A stretch of 33,834 nucleotides of DNA from the NCBI GenBank assembly GCA_903936775.1, contig CAIZWU010000026.1, positions 1 to 33,834 on the forward strand. The letters are read 5' to 3'. Below, piece after piece: positions 10,286 through 18,372 of the stretch (within the stretch, counting starts at the first letter, position 1; the number at the start of each line of letters is the position of its first letter). The position numbers and the translations under genes were made by a program. The notes below the pieces were generated by a model. The model was not told where the DNA came from, ran no database searches, and saw only the letters and a list, made by a program, of their open reading frames with translations. The stretch is from an uncultured bacterium. GTDB lineage: Bacteria; Verrucomicrobiota; Verrucomicrobiia; Verrucomicrobiales; V1-33.

Positions 10286-10371
10286 GTGGGTTTCCTACCT
10301 CAAAAACTCCAGCAATGCCAGCTTGGAAAATACCGGCCTGTCCGCCGGGGTGATGCACCGGCTTCCCCCGT

Positions 10372-10947
10372 TCAAACGGCTCCCACCGCCTGCAGTTCCT
10401 CGAGGAGGCGCTCGATCGGAAGGCCCACCACATTGCTGTAGGGGCCCTCAACCTTGAGGATAATGACTTCCCCGTGTTCCTGCGCGGCGTAGCCCCCGGC
10501 CTTGTCCAACGGATTAATCAAGGTCAGGTAATGCCCGATTTCCTTCTCTCCCAACGGCTTGAAAGTCACCTGGGTCCGTTCCAGAAACTCCCGCCGTTGC
10601 CCCGTGGCTCCATGGATAAGGCATACCGCGGTGCCCACCTCGTGGGTCTGCCCGGCCAACCGTCGCAGCATTCCCCTCGCTTCATCGAGATCCGCCGGTT
10701 TTCCCAGCAGTTCCCCTCCGATGGAAACCAAGGTATCGGCTCCGATCACCCAGGCACCCGGATGCCGGGCCGCCACCCATTCAGCTTTCAGGGCCGCGTT
10801 GGATCGCGTCAATTCCGCCACCGGAGCCGACACCTCGTGTTCCTCATCCACCTCGGCGGGCACGACCACAAACTGCAATCCGGCCTCGCGCATCAGATCA
10901 AACCGGCGCGGGGAACTCGAAGCCAACACGAGGGGAGGAATACTCAT
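10372..10947 (-). CDS. maf: Maf-family nucleoside triphosphate pyrophosphatase
   Basis: The 191-residue protein has all the Maf signatures: LASSSPRRFDLM at the N-terminus (phosphate-binding loop), VIGADTLVSI with the catalytic Asp, GKP and DKAGGYAAQEHG near residue 150. The DKAG.Y.xQ form matches the YhdE-type subgroup, which hydrolyses dTTP and UTP, rather than the YceF type. It acts in the cytosol to remove non-canonical or excess nucleotides and has been linked to septum-formation arrest. The start codon lies seven bases after the helicase stop, so the two genes are very likely co-transcribed. Confidence 0.95.
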   Translation of the reverse strand: MSIPPLVLASSSPRRFDLMREAGLQFVVVPAEVDEEHEVSAPVAELTRSNAALKAEWVAARHPGAWVIGADTLVSIGGELLGKPADLDEARGMLRRLAGQTHEVGTAVCLIHGATGQRREFLERTQVTFKPLGEKEIGHYLTLINPLDKAGGYAAQEHGEVIILKVEGPYSNVVGLPIERLLEELQAVGAV

Positions 10948-10954
10948 TTATCCC

Positions 10955-13084
10955 TCAGTGTTTCTTTTTCCACGGCGGCTTGGAGCCACCCTCGCGGGGA
11001 GGGGGTCCGTCGCGGCGGAAGGGTGGTTTGCCTTCCGGTTTGCCGGCAAAACGCGGGGGACGGCCTTCGCCACCCGGACCGAAGCTTCCGGGACCACGGG
11101 CCGCAAAGCTGACTTTCAACGGGCGGCCTTCATGTTCGGCCCCCTCCATGTCTGCGACCAGCGTTTTGCTGTGCGTGCTGTGGACCTGGCAGAAGCTCTG
11201 GTCTTCCATCAGCTTGATCTGACCCACCGCCTGGGGAGGGAAGTTCAGGGCGCCATTGGCAAGGAGATCGACAATTTCCCGCGGGCCAAATCCCTGGTTC
11301 TTGCCGACTCCGACGCGCACCCACTGGAAGCCCCGGGCGGCCGCTGGCAGCGTGACCATTTCATGGGCACCCTTGGTGAATTTACCGGCAGGCGCGTCCT
11401 CGCGGGGTTTGAGGTCACGCGATTCCCGGACGGGAGCCGGGCGGCCGAATTCTTCTTCGAGGAAACGGATATCCTCCTCCTCTTCCGAGTCGAGGGGCTC
11501 AATTGATTTGGGTTTGGCCTTGGCCGCAGGCTTGGAAGCCGGGGCGGGGGCTGGCTTTTCCGCAACCTTGGCAGGCGCCGCTTCAACCGCTGTGTCCTGC
11601 GGGGCTGGCTCAGCGACTTTCACCTCGACCGGCTTCACCGGCTTGGCCGCGGGCTTGGCGGGTTTGGCCTCGGGAATCATTTCGTCTGCCCTGACAAATT
11701 CAGCGGCTGCACGCTCCTGTTTGGCGATCGGCACCGGTTTGGGCGCGGGTTTGGTATTGGCCAGCGGTTGGCCGCGGATATCGGGTTCAAAACCGCTGGC
11801 GGCCAGCAGTTCATGGAACAGGGCACTGGCAATATCAGTGGAGGAATGGCCTTCTTCGAGGAGTTGCTCGACCATGCCGTCCTGGGGCTTGAAGCGGCCC
11901 GTAGTCAGGCGTTCCCGGACCTTGTCCAGCACGCCGCCGGCGCGCTTTTGCTCGACTTCGTCCATCGTCGGCACATTCCCGCGGCGGATGCGGCTGCGGG
12001 TGAACCGTTCAATGGCCTGGAGCTTGTAAATTTCGCGTCCACTCACCAGCGTAAAGGCAAGGCCTTTCCGTCCGGCACGGCCAGTGCGGCCCACGCGGTG
12101 CACATAATCTTCCGGATCCCACGGGAGGTCAAAATTCACCACCAGATCGACTTCCTCCACGTCGAGACCACGACCAGCCACGTCGGTGGCGATCAGGAGA
12201 TCGAAGCCGCTTTTGCGGAACTTTTCGATAGTGCGCGTCCGCATCGCCTGGGTGATGCCTCCGTGCAGGCGGTCGGCGGAATAACCACGGCCCTGCAGCA
12301 TATCGGTAAGTTCATCCACCATGCGCTGGGTGTTGCAGAAAACGATCCCGAGGCGGACGCTCTGCATATCGATCAGGCGCATCAGGGCGTCCTGTTTGTT
12401 GCGCATCGGCACTTCATAAAAGACCTGCTCCACGGTGGGCACAGTGACGTCCTTGGCGGCGATGCGGATGTGCTCGACGTTGGTGGAGAACCGGTTGATC
12501 AGCTCGCGGATCGGCGCCGGCATGGTGGCGCTGAAAAACACGGTCTGGCGTCCGGGAGGAGCCGCGCCGAGGATTTTTTCCATGTCCTCGCGGAAGCCCA
12601 TGTCGAGCATGCGGTCGCACTCGTCGAGCACCACCATTTTGATGCGGCTGAGGTCGAGGGCCCGGCGGTCCATCATGTCCATGACCCGGCCGGGGGTACC
12701 GATCACGACCTGCGGGCCGCGCTTCAATTCATAAAACTGCCGCTCATAAGACGCGCCGCCGTAAATCGGCACCGCATGGATTTTCGGCATGAAAGCGGCC
12801 AGTTTGTGCACCTCCTCGGCAACCTGCATGGCCAATTCACGGGCAGGACAGAGGATCAGCATCTGGGGATATTTCCCATCGTGATCGATCATATCGAGCG
12901 CTGGCAGCACAAAGGCGGCGGTCTTGCCGGAACCGGTCTGGGACTGGCCGACCAGATCCCGTCCGGTCCGCAGCACGGGGATCGAGGCGGTCTGAATGGG
13001 CGAGGCTTCCTCGTAACCTAACTTCTCAACTGCCTTCAGCGCAGCAGCTGAAAGACCTAATTCACTAAACGGGCGCTTTTCCAT
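10955..13084 (-). CDS. DEAD-box ATP-dependent RNA helicase with DbpA-like RNA-binding domain
   Basis: The 709-residue protein contains every core helicase motif: a Q motif (EEASPIQ), motif I SQTGSGKT (about 48-55), Ia PARELAMQ, GTPGR, motif II at 154-157 and motif III SAT (185-187). The second RecA domain shows TDVAGRGLD and HRVGRTGRAGR. Motif II reads DECD instead of DEAD. After residue 440 there is a long Ala/Pro/Lys-rich linker, then a DbpA/CsdA-type RNA-binding fold (about 590-675) and a Gly/Pro/Arg-rich basic tail. It should remodel structured RNA, for example in ribosome assembly or cold adaptation. The linker and tail are longer than in E. coli DbpA. It lies 73 bases after the upstream membrane-protein gene and overlaps no neighbour. 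Confidence 0.95.
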   Translation of the reverse strand: MEKRPFSELGLSAAALKAVEKLGYEEASPIQTASIPVLRTGRDLVGQSQTGSGKTAAFVLPALDMIDHDGKYPQMLILCPARELAMQVAEEVHKLAAFMPKIHAVPIYGGASYERQFYELKRGPQVVIGTPGRVMDMMDRRALDLSRIKMVVLDECDRMLDMGFREDMEKILGAAPPGRQTVFFSATMPAPIRELINRFSTNVEHIRIAAKDVTVPTVEQVFYEVPMRNKQDALMRLIDMQSVRLGIVFCNTQRMVDELTDMLQGRGYSADRLHGGITQAMRTRTIEKFRKSGFDLLIATDVAGRGLDVEEVDLVVNFDLPWDPEDYVHRVGRTGRAGRKGLAFTLVSGREIYKLQAIERFTRSRIRRGNVPTMDEVEQKRAGGVLDKVRERLTTGRFKPQDGMVEQLLEEGHSSTDIASALFHELLAASGFEPDIRGQPLANTKPAPKPVPIAKQERAAAEFVRADEMIPEAKPAKPAAKPVKPVEVKVAEPAPQDTAVEAAPAKVAEKPAPAPASKPAAKAKPKSIEPLDSEEEEDIRFLEEEFGRPAPVRESRDLKPREDAPAGKFTKGAHEMVTLPAAARGFQWVRVGVGKNQGFGPREIVDLLANGALNFPPQAVGQIKLMEDQSFCQVHSTHSKTLVADMEGAEHEGRPLKVSFAARGPGSFGPGGEGRPPRFAGKPEGKPPFRRDGPPPREGGSKPPWKKKH

Positions 13085-13157
13085 AAAACGGGCAGCTATA
13101 CCTTGGATTTGGGATTTGTCGCCCTGTTTCCCGGAAATCTAATATTCCCGGCCCAGT

Positions 13158-14312
13158 TCACCCGCCGATGCGCTTCAGCCAATACTCCCACGGGCGGATG
13201 CCCAGACCCTCAAGCAGCACCACCAAACCGCCCACACAAATCAGCAGAGAGGCCCATTGAATCCTGGGATATTTGGCCACCGCGCCATCGGCAACGGGCC
13301 GCGCGGCGCTGCTTTGGGCGATCACGCTTCCCACGGTATAACCAAGGGCCAGTCCCGCGAGGGACTCCCCCAGGGAAATCATTGCCGCCGCGCCCTCCCC
13401 TACCCTTGCCGACCAGCCCGCCCAGCCTGCCGCGGCTGAAAAGAAAACCGCCAGCACCCCACGACGCCAACCGGAATCGGCCAAAGGCCGGTGAATATTG
13501 TCCACACTCACCAGCAGAATCCCGATGCCGCCCAGCGCCACCGCGAGGAATCCTGGCATTTTCCAGCCCAACCCAGCGCCCAACCCCCAGCCAAGCAGCA
13601 CGGCCGGAATCAGGGCTAGCAACCTCCGCAACCACCGGTCCCGCCGCCCCACGCCCAGTCCAAAGGCCGCCCCAAACAAGGCAATCCGGATCAACTGCGG
13701 CAGCGTCGACACCGGTTGCTCCGCCGCTGGCACGGTGCCGGCCGGCTGGGCAAATCCGGTTTTATAACTAACTTCGGCCCCACGCGTGATGGAACCAAAC
13801 TCCAGCGGGGTGGCATCGGGAGGTCCAAAACGGTAGGTGTAACTCAGGTCCCACGGCACTCCCGGCGCGGAGGGAAACTCCTGCACCATGGTGTGCGACA
13901 AGCTGACCTGCGCCGGCGGTCGGGCCAATGAATACTCCAGCCGGTAAATGAAATGAGCGCGGTCAGGCCCTTCCACGCCCTTCCCGATCAGCTTAGGGGG
14001 CGCAATCTGCGAGACTTTCCCGGTCAGGGGCTGACCATCCGCCCGGAAACTCAAATGATCCAGCACATAGGCCGAATGCCGGGGCGCCGTCTCGGCTGCC
14101 AGGTCGCCGTCCACGGCACCATCGGCCGCGATGGGCAGGCCCTGCACCACGCTGAGTTCCCGCAGACTGACATACAGCTTCACTTTGATCAGGTCCGGCC
14201 CCACCTCAATCCACATCGGATTCTGCAGAATAGGATGCGCCATGCCCTGCCCCGCGAGCAGCAGCCAGCAGCACAGCAGCAGCCGCCATCCTGACAATAT
14301 TTTTGCATTCAT
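13158..14312 (-). CDS. Membrane protein with N-terminal exported domain (HupE/UreJ-like layout)
   Basis: The 384-residue product has a signal peptide (cleavage after about residue 25, GMAHP), an exported beta-rich domain to about residue 200, and five or six hydrophobic helices in the C-terminal half. The order of signal peptide, soluble domain and membrane block resembles HupE/UreJ_2-type proteins, which start with a similar AHP sequence. However, the conserved His/Asp motif of HupE's first membrane helix is not obvious, so the family assignment is tentative. Its ATG overlaps the stop codon of the upstream glycosylase gene (TAATG), which implies translational coupling. Confidence 0.75.
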   Translation of the reverse strand: MNAKILSGWRLLLCCWLLLAGQGMAHPILQNPMWIEVGPDLIKVKLYVSLRELSVVQGLPIAADGAVDGDLAAETAPRHSAYVLDHLSFRADGQPLTGKVSQIAPPKLIGKGVEGPDRAHFIYRLEYSLARPPAQVSLSHTMVQEFPSAPGVPWDLSYTYRFGPPDATPLEFGSITRGAEVSYKTGFAQPAGTVPAAEQPVSTLPQLIRIALFGAAFGLGVGRRDRWLRRLLALIPAVLLGWGLGAGLGWKMPGFLAVALGGIGILLVSVDNIHRPLADSGWRRGVLAVFFSAAAGWAGWSARVGEGAAAMISLGESLAGLALGYTVGSVIAQSSAARPVADGAVAKYPRIQWASLLICVGGLVVLLEGLGIRPWEYWLKRIGG

Positions 14313-15313
14313 TATTTTGGCAGGAAAAAGGCGCGTTGTTTCTCCGTGACCGGCAGTCCGGCACGTGCCATCACCATCAGCATGTCCTCCCAGAACTTCC
14401 GCTTTTCGGCATTCGCCACCTGTGGACCTTCCTGTTCCTTCCCCAGCAGATAGGAAGGATGCAGGGTCGCCATCACCGGGATGCCTTCAAATTCGTAAAA
14501 CCGGCCCCTCGCACTCATCACTCCGGTTTTGATACCCAGCAGTCCAGTGATAGCGGTGCCTCCCAAAGCCACGATCACCCGGGGACGGATGATGGCGATT
14601 TCCTCCCTGACAAATTCCAGGCACGAGGCCATTTCCAAGGGGGACGGCGCCCGGTTGCCGCTCCCCTGCCCCTCCGTCACCGGACGGTATTTGCAGAGGT
14701 TGGTGATATAAACCCCGGAGCGTTCCAGCCCCATGACTTTCAGCACCTTGGTCAGAAGATTCCCCGCCGGGCCGGCAAAAGGCTCGCCCTGACGCTCCTC
14801 TTCCACTCCCGGGGCTTCCCCCACAAAAACGATTTCCGCCAGCGGGTTGCCCACGGCAAAGACCATGGTGCCGCCCAGGGTGCCGAGGGACTTCGCATCC
14901 CTTCCCTCCTGGGCACGCGCGCGCACTTCGGCCAGACGCGCCTCCTTTTCCTCCAAGGTCACCGGCAGGGGCACCGGAACCGGCGCAGGCAACCCAGAAA
15001 CGCTTTCAGGCAATAGGACCGAGGCCGGAGGGGTTGCCGGGACCTCCACGGAAACCGGCCTCATGGGCTGGACCGCCACTTCCTCGGCGAACCGGTCGGT
15101 CGCTGGCGTCGCCTCCGCGGCAGGAGCCGGCACTTCTGCTTTCGGAGCGGCAGTCCGCCCGGCGGGCCAAGGCTGCGGTTTCATCCGCACCAACTCCCGC
15201 AAAGCCTGCGTGGCATCCGGTTGAAGCCACAAGCGGCGTTCTCCCTGCCTCATCCGGCCCTCCAAATGAGCCCGCAGCAGCAGCAGCACGGGGTAAGGAT
15301 CGGTGGGATTCAT
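14312..15313 (-). CDS. Uracil-DNA glycosylase superfamily protein (family-4-like) lacking most Fe-S cysteines
   Basis: The 333-residue protein has a helical N-terminus, a Pro/Ala-rich linker (about 45-120) and a C-terminal glycosylase domain. Family-4 motifs are clear: VGNPLAEIVFVGEAPG (GEAPG 165-169), GEPFAGPAGNLL, VYITNLCKYRP, ALGGTA and HPSYLL (285-290). It should excise uracil from DNA. The entire protein has only two cysteines (207 and 231), whereas family-4 enzymes bind a [4Fe-4S] cluster with four: the N-terminal CxxC pair is replaced by non-cysteine residues, and the usual KCRP reads KYRP. The ATG at 15313 is preferred; the frame extends upstream to 15388. It is divergent from the PspA gene across 95 bases, which must hold both promoters. 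Confidence 0.87.
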   Translation of the reverse strand: MNPTDPYPVLLLLRAHLEGRMRQGERRLWLQPDATQALRELVRMKPQPWPAGRTAAPKAEVPAPAAEATPATDRFAEEVAVQPMRPVSVEVPATPPASVLLPESVSGLPAPVPVPLPVTLEEKEARLAEVRARAQEGRDAKSLGTLGGTMVFAVGNPLAEIVFVGEAPGVEEERQGEPFAGPAGNLLTKVLKVMGLERSGVYITNLCKYRPVTEGQGSGNRAPSPLEMASCLEFVREEIAIIRPRVIVALGGTAITGLLGIKTGVMSARGRFYEFEGIPVMATLHPSYLLGKEQEGPQVANAEKRKFWEDMLMVMARAGLPVTEKQRAFFLPK

Positions 15314-15408
15314 GGGCAGCGAAGATAGGACGAAAAGTGGTTGTCGGAAGGGCTTACGCATCTTTAGTAGGGTAGATTCATTCGTCAACCCGCACCATAC
15401 TGCTCCCC

Positions 15409-16161
15409 ATGTTCAAACGTATCGGCAACCTCATCAAAGGCTTCTTCGGACTCTTCGTCGGCGGTCTGGAACGCAAGAACCCGGAAGCCCTGCTCGACGT
15501 GGAAAAGGAAAACCTGCGCGAGCAGATCGCCAAATACAATAAAGGGCTCGCCGGCCACGCGGCCCTCTGCGAACGCCTGATCAGCCAGACCCGCGCCCTC
15601 GAAGCCGAGGAAAAGGAACTCCATGCCAAAGTGGTGGCCCACCTCCGTGCCGGGAACAAGGAACTCGCCGGGCAATACGCCCTCCGCCACCAGCAGGTCA
15701 AAAAGGAACACGAAACCATCCGGACCCAGATGGAGGAGGCCGAAAAAACCTACAAGGAACTGCTCTCCGCCCGCGACGTCAGCGTAAAAGCCGCCCGCGA
15801 AAAGATCGAAAGCCTCAAACGCGGCATCAACGAAGCCAAGATTGCCCAGGCCACCGCCGAACTCAACGAAATGGCGTCCGGCATGATCAATGAAATCGGA
15901 ACCGCCGGTGACACCTTGAACCGGCTCGAGGATATTGTCCGCGAGGACAAGGAGCAAGCCGCCGGCCGCGCCCGCGTCGCCAAGGACAGCATCGATATGT
16001 CCGGCATTGCGGTCAAAGCAGGAGAGCAGGCCGCCATGGAAGACATGGCGTTGGCCGACTTCGCCGCCGCCGAAGGCATTGCGATCGGCCGGCCCGTCGC
16101 CGCCAGCGACACCGGTTCCACGGAAACCACCAAAACCATGGGTCCGGCCCAGACGGAATAG
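15409..16161 (+). CDS. PspA/IM30 (Vipp1) family protein
   Basis: The 250-residue protein begins with an amphipathic helix (MFKRIGNLIKGFFGLF), like the membrane-sensing helix 0 of PspA and Vipp1. KNPEALLD follows, a family-typical start of helix 1. From about residue 30 to 190 the sequence is a long charged coiled coil (EKENLREQIAKYNKG, RHQQVKKEHETIR, AKIAQATAELNEM). The last 50 residues are Ala/Thr-rich and probably flexible. PspA/Vipp1 proteins bind stressed membranes and polymerise into rods and rings; structural work places them in the ESCRT-III superfamily. The two downstream genes, a small membrane protein and an AAA+ ATPase, lie on the same strand and are likely functional partners. Confidence 0.92.
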   Translation: MFKRIGNLIKGFFGLFVGGLERKNPEALLDVEKENLREQIAKYNKGLAGHAALCERLISQTRALEAEEKELHAKVVAHLRAGNKELAGQYALRHQQVKKEHETIRTQMEEAEKTYKELLSARDVSVKAAREKIESLKRGINEAKIAQATAELNEMASGMINEIGTAGDTLNRLEDIVREDKEQAAGRARVAKDSIDMSGIAVKAGEQAAMEDMALADFAAAEGIAIGRPVAASDTGSTETTKTMGPAQTE

Positions 16162-16200
16162 GCCTCCCCCCGCACGGGACCGCCTTGATCCCACCCTGTC

Positions 16201-16572
16201 ATGACCAACCCCTACCGCAAAAGCCCGATTCCCGGGGCCACCCTGATCTGTGCGGGCGCTGTCCTCATGGTCATGTGCGGTTATTTTTACTTCGACGATC
16301 TCCCAGACCGGCCAGACTCCCTCACTTTCATGGCATGGCTGACCGGCATTGGTTATGCTTGCTGGGTTCTCGGGAGCACCCTGCTGGCCCGGGCCCGGTT
16401 TTCCCCGCTTTGGGCCGGCTTCTTTTGTGGCCTCCTGCTCCTGCCGGGCCTCATCGCCCTGCTCACCGTCGTACCGACCCTGAACCGCCAGCAAATCTGG
16501 CAGGAAGCCAATCCCGGCTTTTCCACGCGTTCCCAAAAACGGCAATACCGGAATCTCAAATCGCTCTATTGA
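16201..16572 (+). CDS. Small three-helix membrane protein, unknown family
   Basis: The 123-residue protein has three predicted membrane helices (about 12-30, 42-62 and 70-92) and a short polar tail (NRQQIWQEANPGF...) ending in basic residues. I do not recognise a named family. The ATG lies 39 bases after the PspA-family stop and the AAA+ gene starts 96 bases later, so the three genes probably form one transcription unit. Such a protein could serve as a membrane anchor or sensor for PspA, a role played in other bacteria by unrelated small membrane proteins such as PspB and PspC. That comparison rests on position only. Confidence 0.75.
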   Translation: MTNPYRKSPIPGATLICAGAVLMVMCGYFYFDDLPDRPDSLTFMAWLTGIGYACWVLGSTLLARARFSPLWAGFFCGLLLLPGLIALLTVVPTLNRQQIWQEANPGFSTRSQKRQYRNLKSLY

Positions 16573-16668
16573 GGATGGATTGCCAGTGGCTGGTGCTGGT
16601 TTGCCGCGCATTCCCAGGGCCGGCCCGCCGCGCCCCCTTCCGTCCACTTCAACCATCTGCTACCGCTT

Positions 16669-18336
16669 GTGAGCACTCCTTCCACCCTCCCCGCCTGGGC
16701 GGCCGAAATTACCGCCCTCTATGAAAGCCATGCGGCCAGCCAGTTTGTGCTTCACGGCAATGTGCATGATTCCCTGCTGCTGCCGGGCATCGGTGAACCC
16801 CGGCTGGGCAAGCTGGACGAATATGTGCTGGAGGCCCTGATCCCGCAATTTGAAGTCGTCCTCACTTACGACCTCGGCGGTGGGTTGCGCGTCGTCCGCG
16901 GACAGCAGACCTTCGCGGCTTGGCCCAGCGCCCCCACCCAGGGTTCCGCCATGCCCCGCGCCCCGCGCGAGGCCATTGATCTCCTGACGCATTATGCCCG
17001 CTACGCTTCGAATGTGCGCCGCGCCAATGGAGCTTCCACCCGCATCGCTTTTTTGCTGCGCGATGCCCATCTTGCCATCCCCTCGTTGCAGGGTGGATTG
17101 AATTACGATCTCAACGCCATCGCCCTGCAGGTGAAAACCTGGGCCAACGAGACCCTCCTCATTGAACATCCCTTCGCCACCTTTCTCTTCACAGAAAACC
17201 TCAACGATCTGCACCCGCTGATCTCCCGCGACCCCCGCTCCGCCAACATCCGGGTGCCCCTGCCGCCACCCGCACAGTTGGCCGAAACCTTCCGCCGCCT
17301 CTCTCCAAAATACCCCACCGCCCTCGCCCCATGGCAGGACCGCTGGGAGGTGCCCGCCACCCAATTGTCCGGCGCCACCCTCGTCTCCATCGAAAGCCTG
17401 CTCAAGACCAAGGAATTCCGCCGGGAAGCCATCAGCGAAAATGACCTATCCAAACTCAAGAAGGAACTGGTCGAAAAAGACTGTCAGGACCTGATCGAAT
17501 TCATCGAAGCGGACCGCACTCTCGACGACCTGCACGGCCAGGAGAACGTCAAGGAATGGCTCCGTCAGGACATCGCCCTGTGGCAGCAGAACGACCTCGC
17601 CGCCATGCCCATGGGTTACCTCTTCTGCGGCCCGGTGGGCACGGGCAAGACCTACATGGTGGAGTGCCTCGCCGGGGAAGCCGGGGTGCCGGTGGTCAAG
17701 CTCAAGAACTTCCGCGACCGCTGGGTCGGCAGCACCGAAGGCAACCTCGAGAAAATCTTCAGCCTCCTCCAAGCCCTCGGGAAATGTTATGTATTCATCG
17801 ACGAAGCCGACCAGGCGCTCGGCAAGCGCAGCACCGACGGCGACAGCGGCGTGGGAGGACGGGTCTACTCCATGATGGCCAAGGAAATGAGCAATATGGC
17901 CAACCGCGGCCGCATCGTCTGGATTCTCGCTTCCAGCCGCCCGGACCTGATCGAGGTGGATTTGAAACGCCCCGGACGCGTCGATGTGAAGATTCCCATC
18001 TTCCCGACCCTGACGCCGGAAGAAGGTTTTTCGCTCCTGCGCGCGCTCTGCAAGAAAAAACAGGCCCCGCTCGACAAGGAAGCCTTTGAAACCCTCAAGC
18101 CCTGGCTTCCCCACTGGCTGACTCCGGGTGCCGCGGAATCGCTCGCGGTCAAAATCTACCGCCTCGTCAAAACCAAAAACCTTTCCTCCACCGAGGCCGC
18201 CCTTGCCTGTCTGAAGGACTATCAACCCGCCGTCGCCACGGAAATCATGCAATTCCAAATCGACCTTGCCGTCAGCGAAGCGAGCGACCTCAGCTTCGTC
18301 CCCCGGGAGTTGCGCCCGGGCGCGGATCCAGTCTGA
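16669..18336 (+). CDS. Tandem AAA+ ATPase: degenerate N-terminal module and active C-terminal Vps4/CDC48-like module
   Basis: The 555-residue GTG-initiated protein has two parts. Residues about 20-225 look like an AAA+ fold without its nucleotide site: FVLHGNVHD occupies the P-loop position with no GKT, RIAFLLRDAH (125-134) mimics Walker B, and LFTENL...PLPPP resembles the sensor-1 and arginine-finger region. Residues about 285-500 form a complete classical AAA module: Walker A GPVGTGKT (321-328), pore loop RWVGSTE (Trp362), Walker B FIDEAD (386-391), ASSRPD at sensor 1 (Ser replaces the usual Asn) and RPGR (444-447). The overall architecture is reminiscent of Ycf46-type proteins. Its position after a PspA-family gene suggests that it remodels PspA polymers or membrane-protein clients. 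Confidence 0.88.
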   Translation: MSTPSTLPAWAAEITALYESHAASQFVLHGNVHDSLLLPGIGEPRLGKLDEYVLEALIPQFEVVLTYDLGGGLRVVRGQQTFAAWPSAPTQGSAMPRAPREAIDLLTHYARYASNVRRANGASTRIAFLLRDAHLAIPSLQGGLNYDLNAIALQVKTWANETLLIEHPFATFLFTENLNDLHPLISRDPRSANIRVPLPPPAQLAETFRRLSPKYPTALAPWQDRWEVPATQLSGATLVSIESLLKTKEFRREAISENDLSKLKKELVEKDCQDLIEFIEADRTLDDLHGQENVKEWLRQDIALWQQNDLAAMPMGYLFCGPVGTGKTYMVECLAGEAGVPVVKLKNFRDRWVGSTEGNLEKIFSLLQALGKCYVFIDEADQALGKRSTDGDSGVGGRVYSMMAKEMSNMANRGRIVWILASSRPDLIEVDLKRPGRVDVKIPIFPTLTPEEGFSLLRALCKKKQAPLDKEAFETLKPWLPHWLTPGAAESLAVKIYRLVKTKNLSSTEAALACLKDYQPAVATEIMQFQIDLAVSEASDLSFVPRELRPGADPV

Positions 18337-18372
18337 CCAGCACCGCATGTCGAAAATACCAAGCGGTCCGGT

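Noticed and set aside
11768..13021. 417-aa plus-strand ORF opposite the helicase
   Set aside because: His-rich shadow of the conserved helicase core; no domain or start signal.
15385..16656. 423-aa minus-strand ORF opposite the PspA-family gene
   Set aside because: Gly/Phe-rich shadow of a coiled-coil gene; no family features.
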